From the NCBI GenBank assembly GCA_024235135.1, contig JACKMZ010000013.1:39443-103442 (forward strand): 64,000 nt of DNA. Reading direction: 5' to 3'. This DNA comes from Gammaproteobacteria bacterium. Its GTDB lineage: Bacteria; Pseudomonadota; Gammaproteobacteria; Competibacterales; Competibacteraceae. Each line of letters begins with the position of its first letter. The first letter of the stretch is position 1. Below the pieces are notes generated by a model. That model searched no databases. It saw nothing but the letters and a program-made list of their open reading frames with translations, and was not told the DNA's origin. This document shows positions 9,000-19,380 of this stretch, one piece after another. The position numbers and the translations under genes were made by a program.

Positions 9000-9866
9000 T
9001 CAAGTCATCCTGAAGAGGCCTTCCGGTCGCCAGAGCAGCACCATGGCCATGAGTAAATACACTGTAATGCCCGCCAACTCGGGAAAAAACACCTTGCTGA
9101 AAGTGTCCACCAAGCCGATGAGCAAAGCCGCGACCAGAGCGCCCCAGACCGAACCGATTCCCCCGATGACCACCACGACGAAACAAATGATCAGGACCTG
9201 ATCTCCCATCCCCGGATAAACCGAGGAGATCGGTGCGGCCAGCATCCCCGCGAAAGCGGCAAGCGTGAAACCCATCGCGAAAACAAGGCGATAAACCAAC
9301 TGGATATTGATGCCGAGCGATTGGACCATCTCCCGGTTGGAGGCGCCGGCGCGAATCATCATGCCTAACCGGGTCCGTTGAATCACCCCATACATCAAGC
9401 CCGCGAGAATCAGGCAAACCATCGAGATGAAAATGCGATAGACCGGGTAACTCAACGTGTCCGTCAGCGGGATCGAATGGTTTAGGATGGCGGGAATGGC
9501 GATACTGTGCACGTCGTCACCGACGAGAATGCTGCGTAACGCCTCGAAGATCAGGATCAATCCGTAAGTGAGCAATACCTGTTCAAGGTGATCGCGGTGA
9601 TAGAGCCGGCTGATCAGCAACCATTCCAGGATGATCCCAAGCACCGCGCTTAAAACGATGCCGAGCAGGATCGCCGTAAACAGATTCCCGGTTAGCGTTG
9701 ACAACGAGAACGCCAAATACGCGCCGATCATGTAGAAGCTGCCATGGGCCAGGTTGATGATGCCCATGATCCCGAAGATCAGGGTCAGCCCGCTCGCGAC
9801 CAGGAAGAGCAACAAGCCGTATTGTAGGCCGTTGAGTAATTGGATCAGAAAGGTGACCAGATCCAT
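9000..9866 (-). CDS. livH: Branched-chain-type ABC importer permease LivH
   Basis: Inner-membrane permease of 288 residues with about eight hydrophobic segments and the LivH-type N-terminal motif GLTLIFGIMGIINLAHGSFY. It forms the translocation channel with LivM. The gene lies 35 bp after the binding-protein gene and 3 bp before livM in the importer operon. Confidence 0.9.
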   Translation of the reverse strand: MDLVTFLIQLLNGLQYGLLLFLVASGLTLIFGIMGIINLAHGSFYMIGAYLAFSLSTLTGNLFTAILLGIVLSAVLGIILEWLLISRLYHRDHLEQVLLTYGLILIFEALRSILVGDDVHSIAIPAILNHSIPLTDTLSYPVYRIFISMVCLILAGLMYGVIQRTRLGMMIRAGASNREMVQSLGINIQLVYRLVFAMGFTLAAFAGMLAAPISSVYPGMGDQVLIICFVVVVIGGIGSVWGALVAALLIGLVDTFSKVFFPELAGITVYLLMAMVLLWRPEGLFRMT

Positions 9867-9901
9867 AAAGCCCCCGACGTCGTCCCAGCGTTAGGGAAAG
9901 A

Positions 9902-11086
9902 TCACATTCTGCAACCGCGAGCGGGGTCGGCCAGCGCCTTGACCGCCACGCCGATGACCTTGTTCTGACTGCCGTCCACCTCCCGCAGGTAGATATCCTG
10001 CACGGGATTGTGAGCTTTCGAGAACGTGACCGTGCCGCGCGGGCTATCGAGCGTCGTGGACGCCATGGCCTTGATCAACTCGTCCCGTTGGCTGATGTCC
10101 CCATTCACCGCCGTCAGCCCCGCGCTGAGTAACTGCGCGGCATCGTAGCCTTGAACCGCATACACGTCGGGCAATTCGTGGTATTCCTTTTGGTACGCTT
10201 CCCGAAAGGCGTTGTCCTTGGGGGTATTCAAGCCATCGGCGTAGTGCAAGGTCGTTATCAGTCCTTGCGCCGCGTCGCCTTGCGCTTCGAGCGTGCCGTC
10301 GGTGAGGAAGCCCGGCCCGTAAAGCGGGATGGAGTCCTTTAGTCCGGCCGCCGCGTAATCCTTGACGAATTTGACGGCGCCGGCTCCGGCGAAGAAAACG
10401 AACACCGCATCCGGCTTAAGGGCCGCGATCTCCGTCAAATACGACTGGAACTCGACCTGTGGGAAGGGCAAGTACATTTCCTTCACCACTTTGCCCCCGC
10501 CCTGCTCAAAGGCTTCCTTGAAGCCGGCGACCGATTGTTCCCCGAATGAATATTTCCAGGACAACGTCACCACCTTCTTGTGTCCACGTTCCAGCATGAC
10601 CTTGCCCATGGCGTAAGCGGATTGCCAGGCGGAGAAGGAGGTACGGAAAATGGTCGGCGCGCACAGCGGACCGGTAATTTCATCGGCGCCCGCGTTGGGT
10701 ATGATCAAGAGCGCCTTGTTGTCACGCGCGACCTTGGTCATGGCCAAGGCCACGCCCGAATGGACGGTTCCCACGAGCACATCGACGGCGTCCCGTTTGA
10801 TCAATTTACTGGCGTTTTCGGGCGCTTTTGCGGGATTGGATTCGTCGTCGACAGTGAAGAACTCGATCGGCCGTCCGCCGAGTTTGCCGCCCTGTTCGGC
10901 CACGGCCAACTTGAAGCCATTGGTGATGGCATTGCCTAATTTGGCATAGGTCCCTGTATAGGGCAGCATGAGGCCGACTTTGATCTTGGTTTCCTCGGCT
11001 TGAGCCGGTTGTCCTGGCTCGACGCCGATACCCACGATCACCAAAGAAATGAATAGTCCGAGGAAGGAATGTGCCGAGTATTTCAC
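9902..11086 (-). CDS. ABC importer periplasmic substrate-binding protein (LivK-like)
   Basis: Periplasmic type I binding protein, about 394 residues. I place the start at a GTG (11086) after GGGAGC, because it gives a proper signal peptide (KYSAHSFLGLFISLVIVGIG, cleavage near AQA-EE). The longer frame from 11179 adds 31 residues that hide the signal. The mature part begins IKVGLMLPYTGTYAKLGNAI, typical of the family that binds amino acids, amides or aromatic acids. It sits between benzoate-CoA ligase and livHMGF, so an aromatic acid ligand is the best guess. It would deliver ligand to LivHM. Confidence 0.87.
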   Translation of the reverse strand: MKYSAHSFLGLFISLVIVGIGVEPGQPAQAEETKIKVGLMLPYTGTYAKLGNAITNGFKLAVAEQGGKLGGRPIEFFTVDDESNPAKAPENASKLIKRDAVDVLVGTVHSGVALAMTKVARDNKALLIIPNAGADEITGPLCAPTIFRTSFSAWQSAYAMGKVMLERGHKKVVTLSWKYSFGEQSVAGFKEAFEQGGGKVVKEMYLPFPQVEFQSYLTEIAALKPDAVFVFFAGAGAVKFVKDYAAAGLKDSIPLYGPGFLTDGTLEAQGDAAQGLITTLHYADGLNTPKDNAFREAYQKEYHELPDVYAVQGYDAAQLLSAGLTAVNGDISQRDELIKAMASTTLDSPRGTVTFSKAHNPVQDIYLREVDGSQNKVIGVAVKALADPARGCRM

Positions 11087-11220
11087 TGAACTGCTCCCTA
11101 GATGAGGCCGTACTCGTATCGAATACGGCGCTACTTCGCTTGCCACGCGCGAATGCCCGCGAGCCCATGCCGCGAACATTCGCTTGAATTGGACTATCGC
11201 GGTTTCAGGACGAGAAACCG

Positions 11221-12819
11221 CTATTCGGAACTCAAGGTGCGTAGCTTGAAACGTTGAATCTTTCCGGTGGCGGTTTTCGGCAACTCGTTGATAAATTCGA
11301 TCCAGCGGGGATATTTGTAGGGCGCGAGATGGGCCTTGACGTGCCGTTTCAACTCATCGGCCAGGGCCGGGGATGGCGCATGGCCGGGTTTCGTCACCAC
11401 ATAGGCGATGGGCTTGATCAGGCCATCGTCGTCGGCCTTGCCGACCACTGCGGCTTCCAGTACGGCGTCGTGGGCGAACAGGGTCGCCTCGACCTCGATC
11501 GGGGAGACGTAAATGCCGCTGACCTTGAGCATGTCGTCGCTGCGGCCTGCGTAGGTGTAGTAGCCGTCGTTGTCCATGTAATATTTGTCGCCGCTGCGGG
11601 TCCAGGTTCCCTGAAAGGTGTTCCGCGACTTTTCCCGGTTATTCCAATAGAGCGCGGCGCTGGTGGCGCCCGCCACCTGCAGTTCGCCGACCTCGCCAGG
11701 CGCGACCGGATTGTTATGATCGTCCATCAGGCGCACTTGATAACCGGGGACGGGTTTCCCGGTCGTGCCGTAACGGATGTCGCCCGAGCGATTCGAAAGG
11801 AAGATATGCAGCATTTCCGTGGAGCCCAGTCCATCGAAGATTTCGACGCCCATGTGTCCCGACCAGCGGTTGCCGATCTCATAGGGAAGCGCCTCGCCGG
11901 CCGACGTGCAGCGCCGCAAGCGCAATTCGCTGCGTTTGGGCAGGTCGGGACTGGCCAACATGGATGCGTAGAGCGTCGGCACGCCGAAAAATATCGTCGG
12001 TTGATGGCGGCGCAGGCGGGCAAATACCGATTCCGGCGTGGGACGTTCCGCCATCAGAATCGAAGTCGCGCCGACCGACATCGGGAAGGTCAAGCCATTG
12101 CCCAGACCGTAGGCGAAAAATAGCTTGGCGGCGGAGAAGCCCACATCGCTTTCTTCGATCCCGAGAATGGGCTGAGCATACAGATAAGAGGTCTGAATCG
12201 GGCTGGAATGCAGATGCACGGTTCCCTTGGGCGCCCCCGTGGAACCCGATGAATAAAGCCAAAAGCACACGTCGTCGGCGGTGGTCGAAACGGTCGTGAA
12301 GGTGGCGGAGGCTTCGGCCAGCAACGCGGTCAGGGAATCGACGCCCGGTGCGCCCTCCGCCTCCCCGGAAACGAGGATATGTTTCAAATGCGGCAACTTG
12401 CCCAGCAAAGGCTGAAACAGCGGCAGCAAGGGAGCGGAAATCACGGCGATCCGCGCCCGGCTGTCGCTGACCATGTATTCATAGTCTTTCGAGGTTAACA
12501 GCGTGTTGACCGGTATCGGTACAATCCCCGCCCGAATCGCGCCGAGAAACGCGGTGGGAAAATCGATGCTGTCGTGAAGACAAAGCAAAATCCGGTGCTC
12601 CATCTCCAAGCCCAAGGTCTTCAGTACGTTCGCGAAACGGGCGGTTCGGTCGGCGACTTCCCCGTAACTGTATTGGCCGTTGTCATCGATGAAGGCGATT
12701 TTGTCCGCCCGCCCCCTTTTCAGATTGCGTTCGATTAGGTCGTGGGCCGCGTTGTAATCTCGGGGTATGGTGATTCTGGGTGGGTTTGCACGATGGTCTA
12801 CGGTGCTGAGCTGTGGCAT
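11221..12819 (-). CDS. bclA: Benzoate-CoA ligase
   Basis: AMP-forming ligase that activates benzoate to benzoyl-CoA, the entry step of the box pathway. The start is the ATG at 12819 after GGAGGAGAG (532 residues, usual for benzoate-CoA ligases); a longer frame to 12969 is unlikely. Visible motifs are the P-loop YSSGSTGAPKGTVHLH, GLGSTE, the hinge YAGRSDDMLKVSGIYVSP and the C-terminal catalytic lysine region PKTATGKIQRFKLR. The gene is followed by the importer genes, so uptake and activation are co-expressed. 4-Hydroxybenzoate or 2-aminobenzoate specificity cannot be excluded by eye. Confidence 0.9.
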   Translation of the reverse strand: MPQLSTVDHRANPPRITIPRDYNAAHDLIERNLKRGRADKIAFIDDNGQYSYGEVADRTARFANVLKTLGLEMEHRILLCLHDSIDFPTAFLGAIRAGIVPIPVNTLLTSKDYEYMVSDSRARIAVISAPLLPLFQPLLGKLPHLKHILVSGEAEGAPGVDSLTALLAEASATFTTVSTTADDVCFWLYSSGSTGAPKGTVHLHSSPIQTSYLYAQPILGIEESDVGFSAAKLFFAYGLGNGLTFPMSVGATSILMAERPTPESVFARLRRHQPTIFFGVPTLYASMLASPDLPKRSELRLRRCTSAGEALPYEIGNRWSGHMGVEIFDGLGSTEMLHIFLSNRSGDIRYGTTGKPVPGYQVRLMDDHNNPVAPGEVGELQVAGATSAALYWNNREKSRNTFQGTWTRSGDKYYMDNDGYYTYAGRSDDMLKVSGIYVSPIEVEATLFAHDAVLEAAVVGKADDDGLIKPIAYVVTKPGHAPSPALADELKRHVKAHLAPYKYPRWIEFINELPKTATGKIQRFKLRTLSSE

Positions 12820-13405
12820 GGGATACTCTCTCCTCCGGTGGTTGCACGCGATGGTTTTGCTCTCTTTGCTCCAAAGCGTATCGAGCGGCCCGATGACGCC
12901 ATCGCAATCGGGCTGGCTTACCGCAGTCAGGCGACAAGCTGATCGCTTGCGCCGGAACGGGTCGGCCATCGCAGGGCGGCCCGCTTGATCTTCCGAATCC
13001 CGCGGACGAATCGGCCCGCAGGAGCGTTCGTGGCCGAAGGCGACATCCGGAGGACGAGTGACCGGTTCACCGTGGCCATCTTTTTATGCTGTCGCCAGGA
13101 ACGAGGACCCCTGCGCCGCGCCGCGCCGGGTGAGGCATCCGGGGACGACGCGGTCAGCGCGGATGCTCCGGCACTGGCGTGCGTTCCTCCCGACGACAAA
13201 ATCGTTTAGGGCGGGGGGATGGGCGATTGCCGGTGTTTAACTGACCTGCTCACCACTTCGCCGCCTGCTCGTACACGGCGAACCACCCCCCCGCGGCAGG
13301 TATTCGAAAACTCCCGATCAGGTCCGCGCGATGCCTGTCGTTATCGCATTTCGTTATCGCGCCCCCTCGCAGAGGACGCGCCGACTCACGGCGTGGACCG
13401 TGCGC
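12820..13405. other. 586-bp gap between the DUF4863 gene and benzoate-CoA ligase
   Basis: No convincing gene, RNA or repeat is seen. Short frames here are arginine- and proline-rich and look like non-coding GC-rich sequence. The gap is long for an operon, so a secondary promoter for benzoate-CoA ligase may lie here, but I could not find a clear -35/-10 pair. Confidence 0.5.
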
Positions 13406-13873
13406 TCAGGTTTTGCTGAAGTCGATCGCCCCTTGCGGCAGCAGATACAACACCAACGCCTTGCCATCGCTGACCGTTGGGCTGTGCGCGCTGTCGGGTC
13501 CGTAGACCAGCCACCCTTGGCCGCGCCCGTCGAACTTGGCGTCTTCCGTGAGCGGCATGATCATGTCGATTTCCCCGTTCGGATGACGGTGATGAGGACC
13601 GCGGATGCTGTCCATTTCCACCACGTCGACGCTGAAGCCATGCGTGTCGTCGCCGGCTTTCACGACGCGGCCGAATTTGACCCCCCCGGCTTCGCGGTTA
13701 CACATCCACCCGTCCTCGACACCTTGCCGGCAGGCGCTGAAAATACTTTCGAATACTTCGCCGTCGGCCGGAAAAGACGCGTTCAGTTCGCTCTCAAGCG
13801 GTTTATCCAAAGGTTTGCCCGCGATCTGGCGGGTCACGGATGAAATCAGGTCGGCAAATTGCTCAGGGGTCAT
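13406..13873 (-). CDS. DUF4863 / 4-hydroxylaminobenzoate lyase family protein
   Basis: A 155-residue cytoplasmic protein resembling the DUF4863 family, which includes 4-hydroxylaminobenzoate lyase (PnbB). A His-rich segment RGPHHRHPNGEIDMIMP followed by GWLVYGPDSAHSPT looks cupin-like and could bind a metal. It lies between boxD and benzoate-CoA ligase; DUF4863 genes are familiar neighbours of box genes, but their role there is undefined. A nitroaromatic lyase function is not supported by other genes here. The family call is by eye. Confidence 0.72.
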   Translation of the reverse strand: MTPEQFADLISSVTRQIAGKPLDKPLESELNASFPADGEVFESIFSACRQGVEDGWMCNREAGGVKFGRVVKAGDDTHGFSVDVVEMDSIRGPHHRHPNGEIDMIMPLTEDAKFDGRGQGWLVYGPDSAHSPTVSDGKALVLYLLPQGAIDFSKT

Positions 13874-13910
13874 GAGGACTCCTTCATGTCGTGTATTCGG
13901 AAAACGCGCT

Positions 13911-15485
13911 TCAATAGCGCAGCTCAGCCGCGTTCTGGGCCAGGGCCTGCAAACTTTTCAGGGGGCCCTGTAAGGCGGACAGTCGGTGGTAGAAGCGCAA
14001 GGCTCGCAACCCGCCGAGTTCTTCGCCGCCACCGGCGCGTCCCGGACCGCCATGCAGGCACATGGGCATGACATTGCCGTGCCCGGTATTGGATGGTCCC
14101 ACTTCCCGATTGATGGCCAGTATCCGACCCTGCGAGCCGGCCAGCCCGATCAGGGCGGCCTCGATGAAGGCGTCGTCTCCACTGAAAACCGAGGCGACCA
14201 GCGAACCTTTGCCCAGGCGCGCGATGTCCAGGGCCTGCTCCAGACCGTCGTAGGCCATGAGGGTCGCGACCGGCCCGAACACTTCTTCGTCGTGGACGAG
14301 GCTGGATTGCAAGGGTTTGGAGCAGATGAGCAGCGTTGGCGGAACAAAAGCGCCGACGCTCGGATCGGCATCGATGAGACGAAAGTCCGGGCCGCCCGCG
14401 AAAACCACTTCGGCATCCCGGCTGAGCGCCGCGATGCCTTCTTGCACCGCGGTTTGCTGAGCCTGGCTGACCAACGGGCCCATTTTCACGGAGGGGTTAC
14501 GCGGATTGCCGACGCTGACTTTGGCGAGCCGGGCGATCAGCGCCTCGGAGACGGCCGTGAGCAGCGGCGCCGGCACGAGAATGCGGCGGATGGCGGTGCA
14601 TTTCTGGCCGGCCTTGAGCGTCATTTCGCGCGCGACCTCTTTGATGAAGAGGTCGAATTCGGGGTCCCCCGCCTTGACGTCGGGACCGAGCAGAACCGAA
14701 TTCAGGCTGTCGGCTTCGATATTGAGCCGGGCGCCATTCCGCACCACGGCGGGATGGCTGCGGATGTGGACAGCGGTGGCGGCCGAACCGGTAAAAACGA
14801 CCGCGTCATCGCCCGTGACATGATCGAGCAAATCCCCCGCGCTGCCGCAAGCGATGGACAACGCACCGGCCGGCAACACCCCTGAATTGGCGACATCTTC
14901 AACCATGCGCTGCGCCAGCCAGGCGGTCGACGTGGCGGGCTTGGCGAAAATGGGCACGCCGGAAAGCAGCGTCGGCGCGGCCTTTTCCCATAGCCCCCAG
15001 GCCGGGAAGTTGAAGGCGTTGATATGAATGGCTACGCCCCGCAGGGGCGCCGCCAGGTGCAGAGCCTGGAAGGATTCATCCTTACCCAGTCGCACGAAGT
15101 CGCCGTCCTTCAAATAATGCGCGTCCCCCAACGGCTTGGCGGCCTTCGCATAATATTTCAAGGTGTAAATGGCGCCGTCGATGTCGAAAGCGGCGTCAGC
15201 GGCCGGCGAACCCGAATTGGCTAGGGCAATTTCGTAATAACTGTCCCGCTTGGCCGTCAGCACCTCGGCGATTCGGTTCAGAAGCGTGGCGCGTTCCGCG
15301 AAACTCAACCGGCGCAAATTCGCCCCACCGACCTGGCGCGCGTAATCCAGCGCCGCCCCGTAATCCACGCCTTGCGTGGATGCCCTCGCCAACTCGGTAC
15401 CGAGTACGGGATCGAACAGGGGCTGGCCGGGACCCTGTCCCGCAATCCACTCCCCGCACACATTGTTTAATAACATCATCAACAC
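13911..15485 (-). CDS. boxD: 3,4-dehydroadipyl-CoA semialdehyde dehydrogenase
   Basis: Oxidises the BoxC product 3,4-dehydroadipyl-CoA semialdehyde to 3,4-dehydroadipyl-CoA with NADP+. The 524-residue aldehyde dehydrogenase has the conserved INAFNFPAWGLWEKAAPTLL segment, a glycine motif VVFTGSAATA and the catalytic cysteine in KAGQKCTAIRRI (near residue 300), features shared with BoxD and the PaaN/PaaZ dehydrogenase domain. It is first in the minus-strand operon, divergent from boxC, with a sigma70-like promoter about 240 bp upstream. It has no fused hydratase domain, unlike PaaZ, which supports boxD. Confidence 0.9.
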   Translation of the reverse strand: MLMMLLNNVCGEWIAGQGPGQPLFDPVLGTELARASTQGVDYGAALDYARQVGGANLRRLSFAERATLLNRIAEVLTAKRDSYYEIALANSGSPAADAAFDIDGAIYTLKYYAKAAKPLGDAHYLKDGDFVRLGKDESFQALHLAAPLRGVAIHINAFNFPAWGLWEKAAPTLLSGVPIFAKPATSTAWLAQRMVEDVANSGVLPAGALSIACGSAGDLLDHVTGDDAVVFTGSAATAVHIRSHPAVVRNGARLNIEADSLNSVLLGPDVKAGDPEFDLFIKEVAREMTLKAGQKCTAIRRILVPAPLLTAVSEALIARLAKVSVGNPRNPSVKMGPLVSQAQQTAVQEGIAALSRDAEVVFAGGPDFRLIDADPSVGAFVPPTLLICSKPLQSSLVHDEEVFGPVATLMAYDGLEQALDIARLGKGSLVASVFSGDDAFIEAALIGLAGSQGRILAINREVGPSNTGHGNVMPMCLHGGPGRAGGGEELGGLRALRFYHRLSALQGPLKSLQALAQNAAELRY

Positions 15486-15723
15486 GGGCTCCGAATTTTC
15501 GAGTTAAGTGATGGATCGCTCCGTAAAGGCCATGAACCCGAGTTCAATGGTCCAGGGATCGTTCATCGGGCAATTCCTGCCGATGCGAATCTCCGATCCA
15601 CATGAGCCGATCGCCCAAGCGACGCTCCCCTGGCCGGTACGAAGCGGCGGTACGGCGTTGACAGCAAGGGAAATCATCCACCACGCGCGCCCCTCGTTGG
15701 CCGATGGGCTCCAATGGATGAAT

Positions 15724-15752
15724 TTTATAGTACATGCTGCGGCATTCATCAA
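15724..15752 (-). promoter_or_regulatory. Predicted sigma70 promoter for the boxD operon
   Basis: On the minus strand TTGATG (15752-15747) and TATAAA (15729-15724) are separated by 17 bp, matching 4/6 and 5/6 consensus positions. It points to boxD, whose start is about 240 bp downstream, so the leader would be long. Predicted by eye only. Confidence 0.5.
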
Positions 15753-15826
15753 TAGGAAATATGTAATATAATTCTTTTACTGCCAATGTGAGTCAATGAC
15801 TGACAAATATTTTTACCAGTTTATGC

Positions 15827-15841
15827 AACATAATGCTTTAC
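15827..15841 (+). promoter_or_regulatory. Shared 15-bp element at the boxC promoter
   Basis: AACATAATGCTTTAC, identical to 32294-32308 upstream of the acyl-CoA synthetase. In both places the last bases form the -35 hexamer, and the ATAATGC core directly precedes it. This is a candidate operator or activator site for a common regulator. Confidence 0.45.
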
Positions 15842-15866
15842 TTGTGCGCAATGCATGAACTAACAT
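15837..15866 (+). promoter_or_regulatory. Predicted sigma70 promoter for boxCBA
   Basis: TTTACT (15837-15842), an 18-bp spacer and TAACAT (15861-15866) face boxC. The -10 match is modest (4/6), as expected for a regulated promoter. Transcription would start near 15873, giving a leader of about 250 nt before boxC. Confidence 0.45.
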
Positions 15867-16120
15867 ACATGAAACGAGAGAGGCGAGCAGCTTGAGCGCC
15901 ATCAGGCACTCGGCGTTCTTGACGATGGCCGCCCGAGGAGTTCCCGCTACGAGCGCCCCGCTTACGACGACGGAGAGCTCTTCTCTGAAGGGCCGGGTGG
16001 GTGAGCGCCAGGGATCGTCACTCCAGGCGGAGCATCTTCTGGTATTGACGAGATCGCGTGCGGCCGGATAACGCCTTACCCCTGCGTAGACTCATATACT
16101 TATGATTTTCGGAGAATTCT

Positions 16121-17821
16121 ATGGCTCAGGTTGCCACGACAGCAGAAACTGAAAGCAAACAGTTCATCGACTACCAGACCCATCCCGATCATTACCGGCA
16201 TTGGCAATTGGCGTTCGATGGTCCGATTGCGACACTGAAAATGGATGTCAACGAGGACGCGGGCCTCAAGCCCGGCTACAAACTGAAACTGAATTCATAC
16301 GATCTGGGCGTGGACATCGAACTGTACGATGCCTTGCAGCGTATTCGTTTCGAGCATCCCGAGGTGCGCAGCGTCGTGCTCACCAGCAGCAAGGACCGCA
16401 TATTCTGTTCCGGGGCCAATATCTTCATGCTCGGCAAGTCCACGCATCCTTGGAAGGTGAACTTTTGTAAGTTCACCAACGAGACGCGCAATGGCATCGA
16501 GGATTCCAGCGAATATTCCGGGTTGAAATTCATCGCCGCCTGCAATGGCACGACGGCCGGCGGCGGTTACGAGCTGGCCCTGGCCTGCGACCATATCATC
16601 CTGATCGATGACCGCTCCTCCGCGGTCAGCCTGCCGGAAGTCCCCCTGCTGGGCGTGCTGCCGGGAACTGGGGGTCTGACCCGCGTCACGGACAAGCGCA
16701 AGGTCCGGCACGATCTGGCGGATATCTTCTGCACCCTGACCGAGGGCGTGCGGGCGGATCGCGCCAAGCAATGGCGATTGATCGACGAATCGGCCAAGCG
16801 CCACGAGTTCGACGAAGTGGTCAAGCAGCGCGCCCTGGCAATGGGGGCGAGCAGTAATCGGCCCGAAAACGCCGTCGGGGTGGAGATGACGCCCTTGCGG
16901 CGCACCATCGACGAGGCCGGCTATCACTACGAATACGTCGATGTCGTCATCAGCCCGTCCGCGCGTACGGCCACCCTTACCGTGTCCGCGCCGCAGGAAC
17001 TCCCGGCGGACGATCTGGACGCCATTCTGGCGGCGGGTATGTCCTGGTGGCCGTTGCAGATGGCGCGCGAACTCGATGACGCCATTCTGATGCTGCGCAC
17101 CAACAATCTCGACGTGGGCACCTGGATTTTGAAGACCCAGGGCGACGCCAGCCGGGTGCTGGCCGCGGACGCCAGCTTGCTGCGTCATCAGGATCATTGG
17201 TTCGTGCGGGAAGTCATCGGCATGCTCAGACGCACGCTGGCCCGGCTCGACGTCTCGTCGCGCACCTTGTTCGCCCTTATCGAGCCAGGGTCCTGCTTCG
17301 TGGGAACCTTGCTCGAGCTGGCCCTGGCGGCCGATCGGAGCTACATGCTCGCCCTGGCGGAAGGGGAAGCGGCCGAAGGCGAGGCCGAGGCGCCGAAGAT
17401 CGCGCTGTCCGAGCTCAATTTCGGCGTCTATCCCATGGTCAACAAGCTGGCTCGCATCACGGCTCGTTTCTATGGCGAGGAGGAGCCCATCGCCGCGGCG
17501 CAGGCGGTCATCGGCCAGCCCTTGTCCCCGGATGCCGCGTTGGAACTGGGACTGATCACGATGGCTCCCGACGATATCGACTGGGATGACGAAATACGCA
17601 TCGCCATCGAAGAACGGGCCAGCCTGTCGCCCGACGCGCTGACCGGATTGGAAGCCAATCTGCGCTTCGGTGCGCAGGAAACCATGGAGACCCGGATTTT
17701 CGGCCGGCTGTCAGCCTGGCAGAACTGGATATTCATCCGCCCGAATGCGGTGGGCGAGGCCGGGGCGCTCAAGGTGTTCGGCACCGGAAGCAAAGCCAAT
17801 TTCGATTGGGGGCGGGTGTGA
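16121..17821 (+). CDS. boxC: 2,3-epoxybenzoyl-CoA dihydrolase (benzoyl-CoA-dihydrodiol lyase)
   Basis: Opens the ring of 2,3-epoxybenzoyl-CoA by adding two waters, giving 3,4-dehydroadipyl-CoA semialdehyde and formate. The 566-residue protein has two crotonase-like regions typical of BoxC. The N-terminal half carries FCSGANIFMLG and the oxyanion motif CNGTTAGGGYELALACDHII (near 145-165), with VPLLGVLPGTGGLTRV further on. The start follows GGAGAATTCT. It is first in the plus-strand operon and 70 bp upstream of boxB. Its release of formate makes the formate dehydrogenase in the opposite operon relevant. Confidence 0.94.
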   Translation: MAQVATTAETESKQFIDYQTHPDHYRHWQLAFDGPIATLKMDVNEDAGLKPGYKLKLNSYDLGVDIELYDALQRIRFEHPEVRSVVLTSSKDRIFCSGANIFMLGKSTHPWKVNFCKFTNETRNGIEDSSEYSGLKFIAACNGTTAGGGYELALACDHIILIDDRSSAVSLPEVPLLGVLPGTGGLTRVTDKRKVRHDLADIFCTLTEGVRADRAKQWRLIDESAKRHEFDEVVKQRALAMGASSNRPENAVGVEMTPLRRTIDEAGYHYEYVDVVISPSARTATLTVSAPQELPADDLDAILAAGMSWWPLQMARELDDAILMLRTNNLDVGTWILKTQGDASRVLAADASLLRHQDHWFVREVIGMLRRTLARLDVSSRTLFALIEPGSCFVGTLLELALAADRSYMLALAEGEAAEGEAEAPKIALSELNFGVYPMVNKLARITARFYGEEEPIAAAQAVIGQPLSPDAALELGLITMAPDDIDWDDEIRIAIEERASLSPDALTGLEANLRFGAQETMETRIFGRLSAWQNWIFIRPNAVGEAGALKVFGTGSKANFDWGRV

Positions 17822-17891
17822 GTCGCCACCCATTCCCGCAGTGGCGCCGTTTTCGCGCAACACGTTCAGATCAATCTAAGGGAGTTTCCCA

Positions 17892-19316
<1,425 letters not shown>

Positions 19317-19380
19317 TAGTAGGTCAATCTTGCCGGGCGCGCGGCTGTAAGGCGGCGCCCGGTTCCGACCGGAGAAGACG

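Larger units (their letters stand above)
15486..16120. other. Divergent box control region
   Basis: A 635-bp intergenic region between boxD (minus) and boxC (plus). It holds an AT-rich core (about 15720-15870) unlike the surrounding GC-rich coding sequence, with a predicted promoter in each direction and the shared 15-bp element. TGCA tetramers occur at 15824 and 15852; BzdR/BoxR-type regulators are known to use TGCA-containing operators, so these are candidate half-sites. The rest, 15870-16100, would be a long boxC leader; I see no gene in it. Confidence 0.6.
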
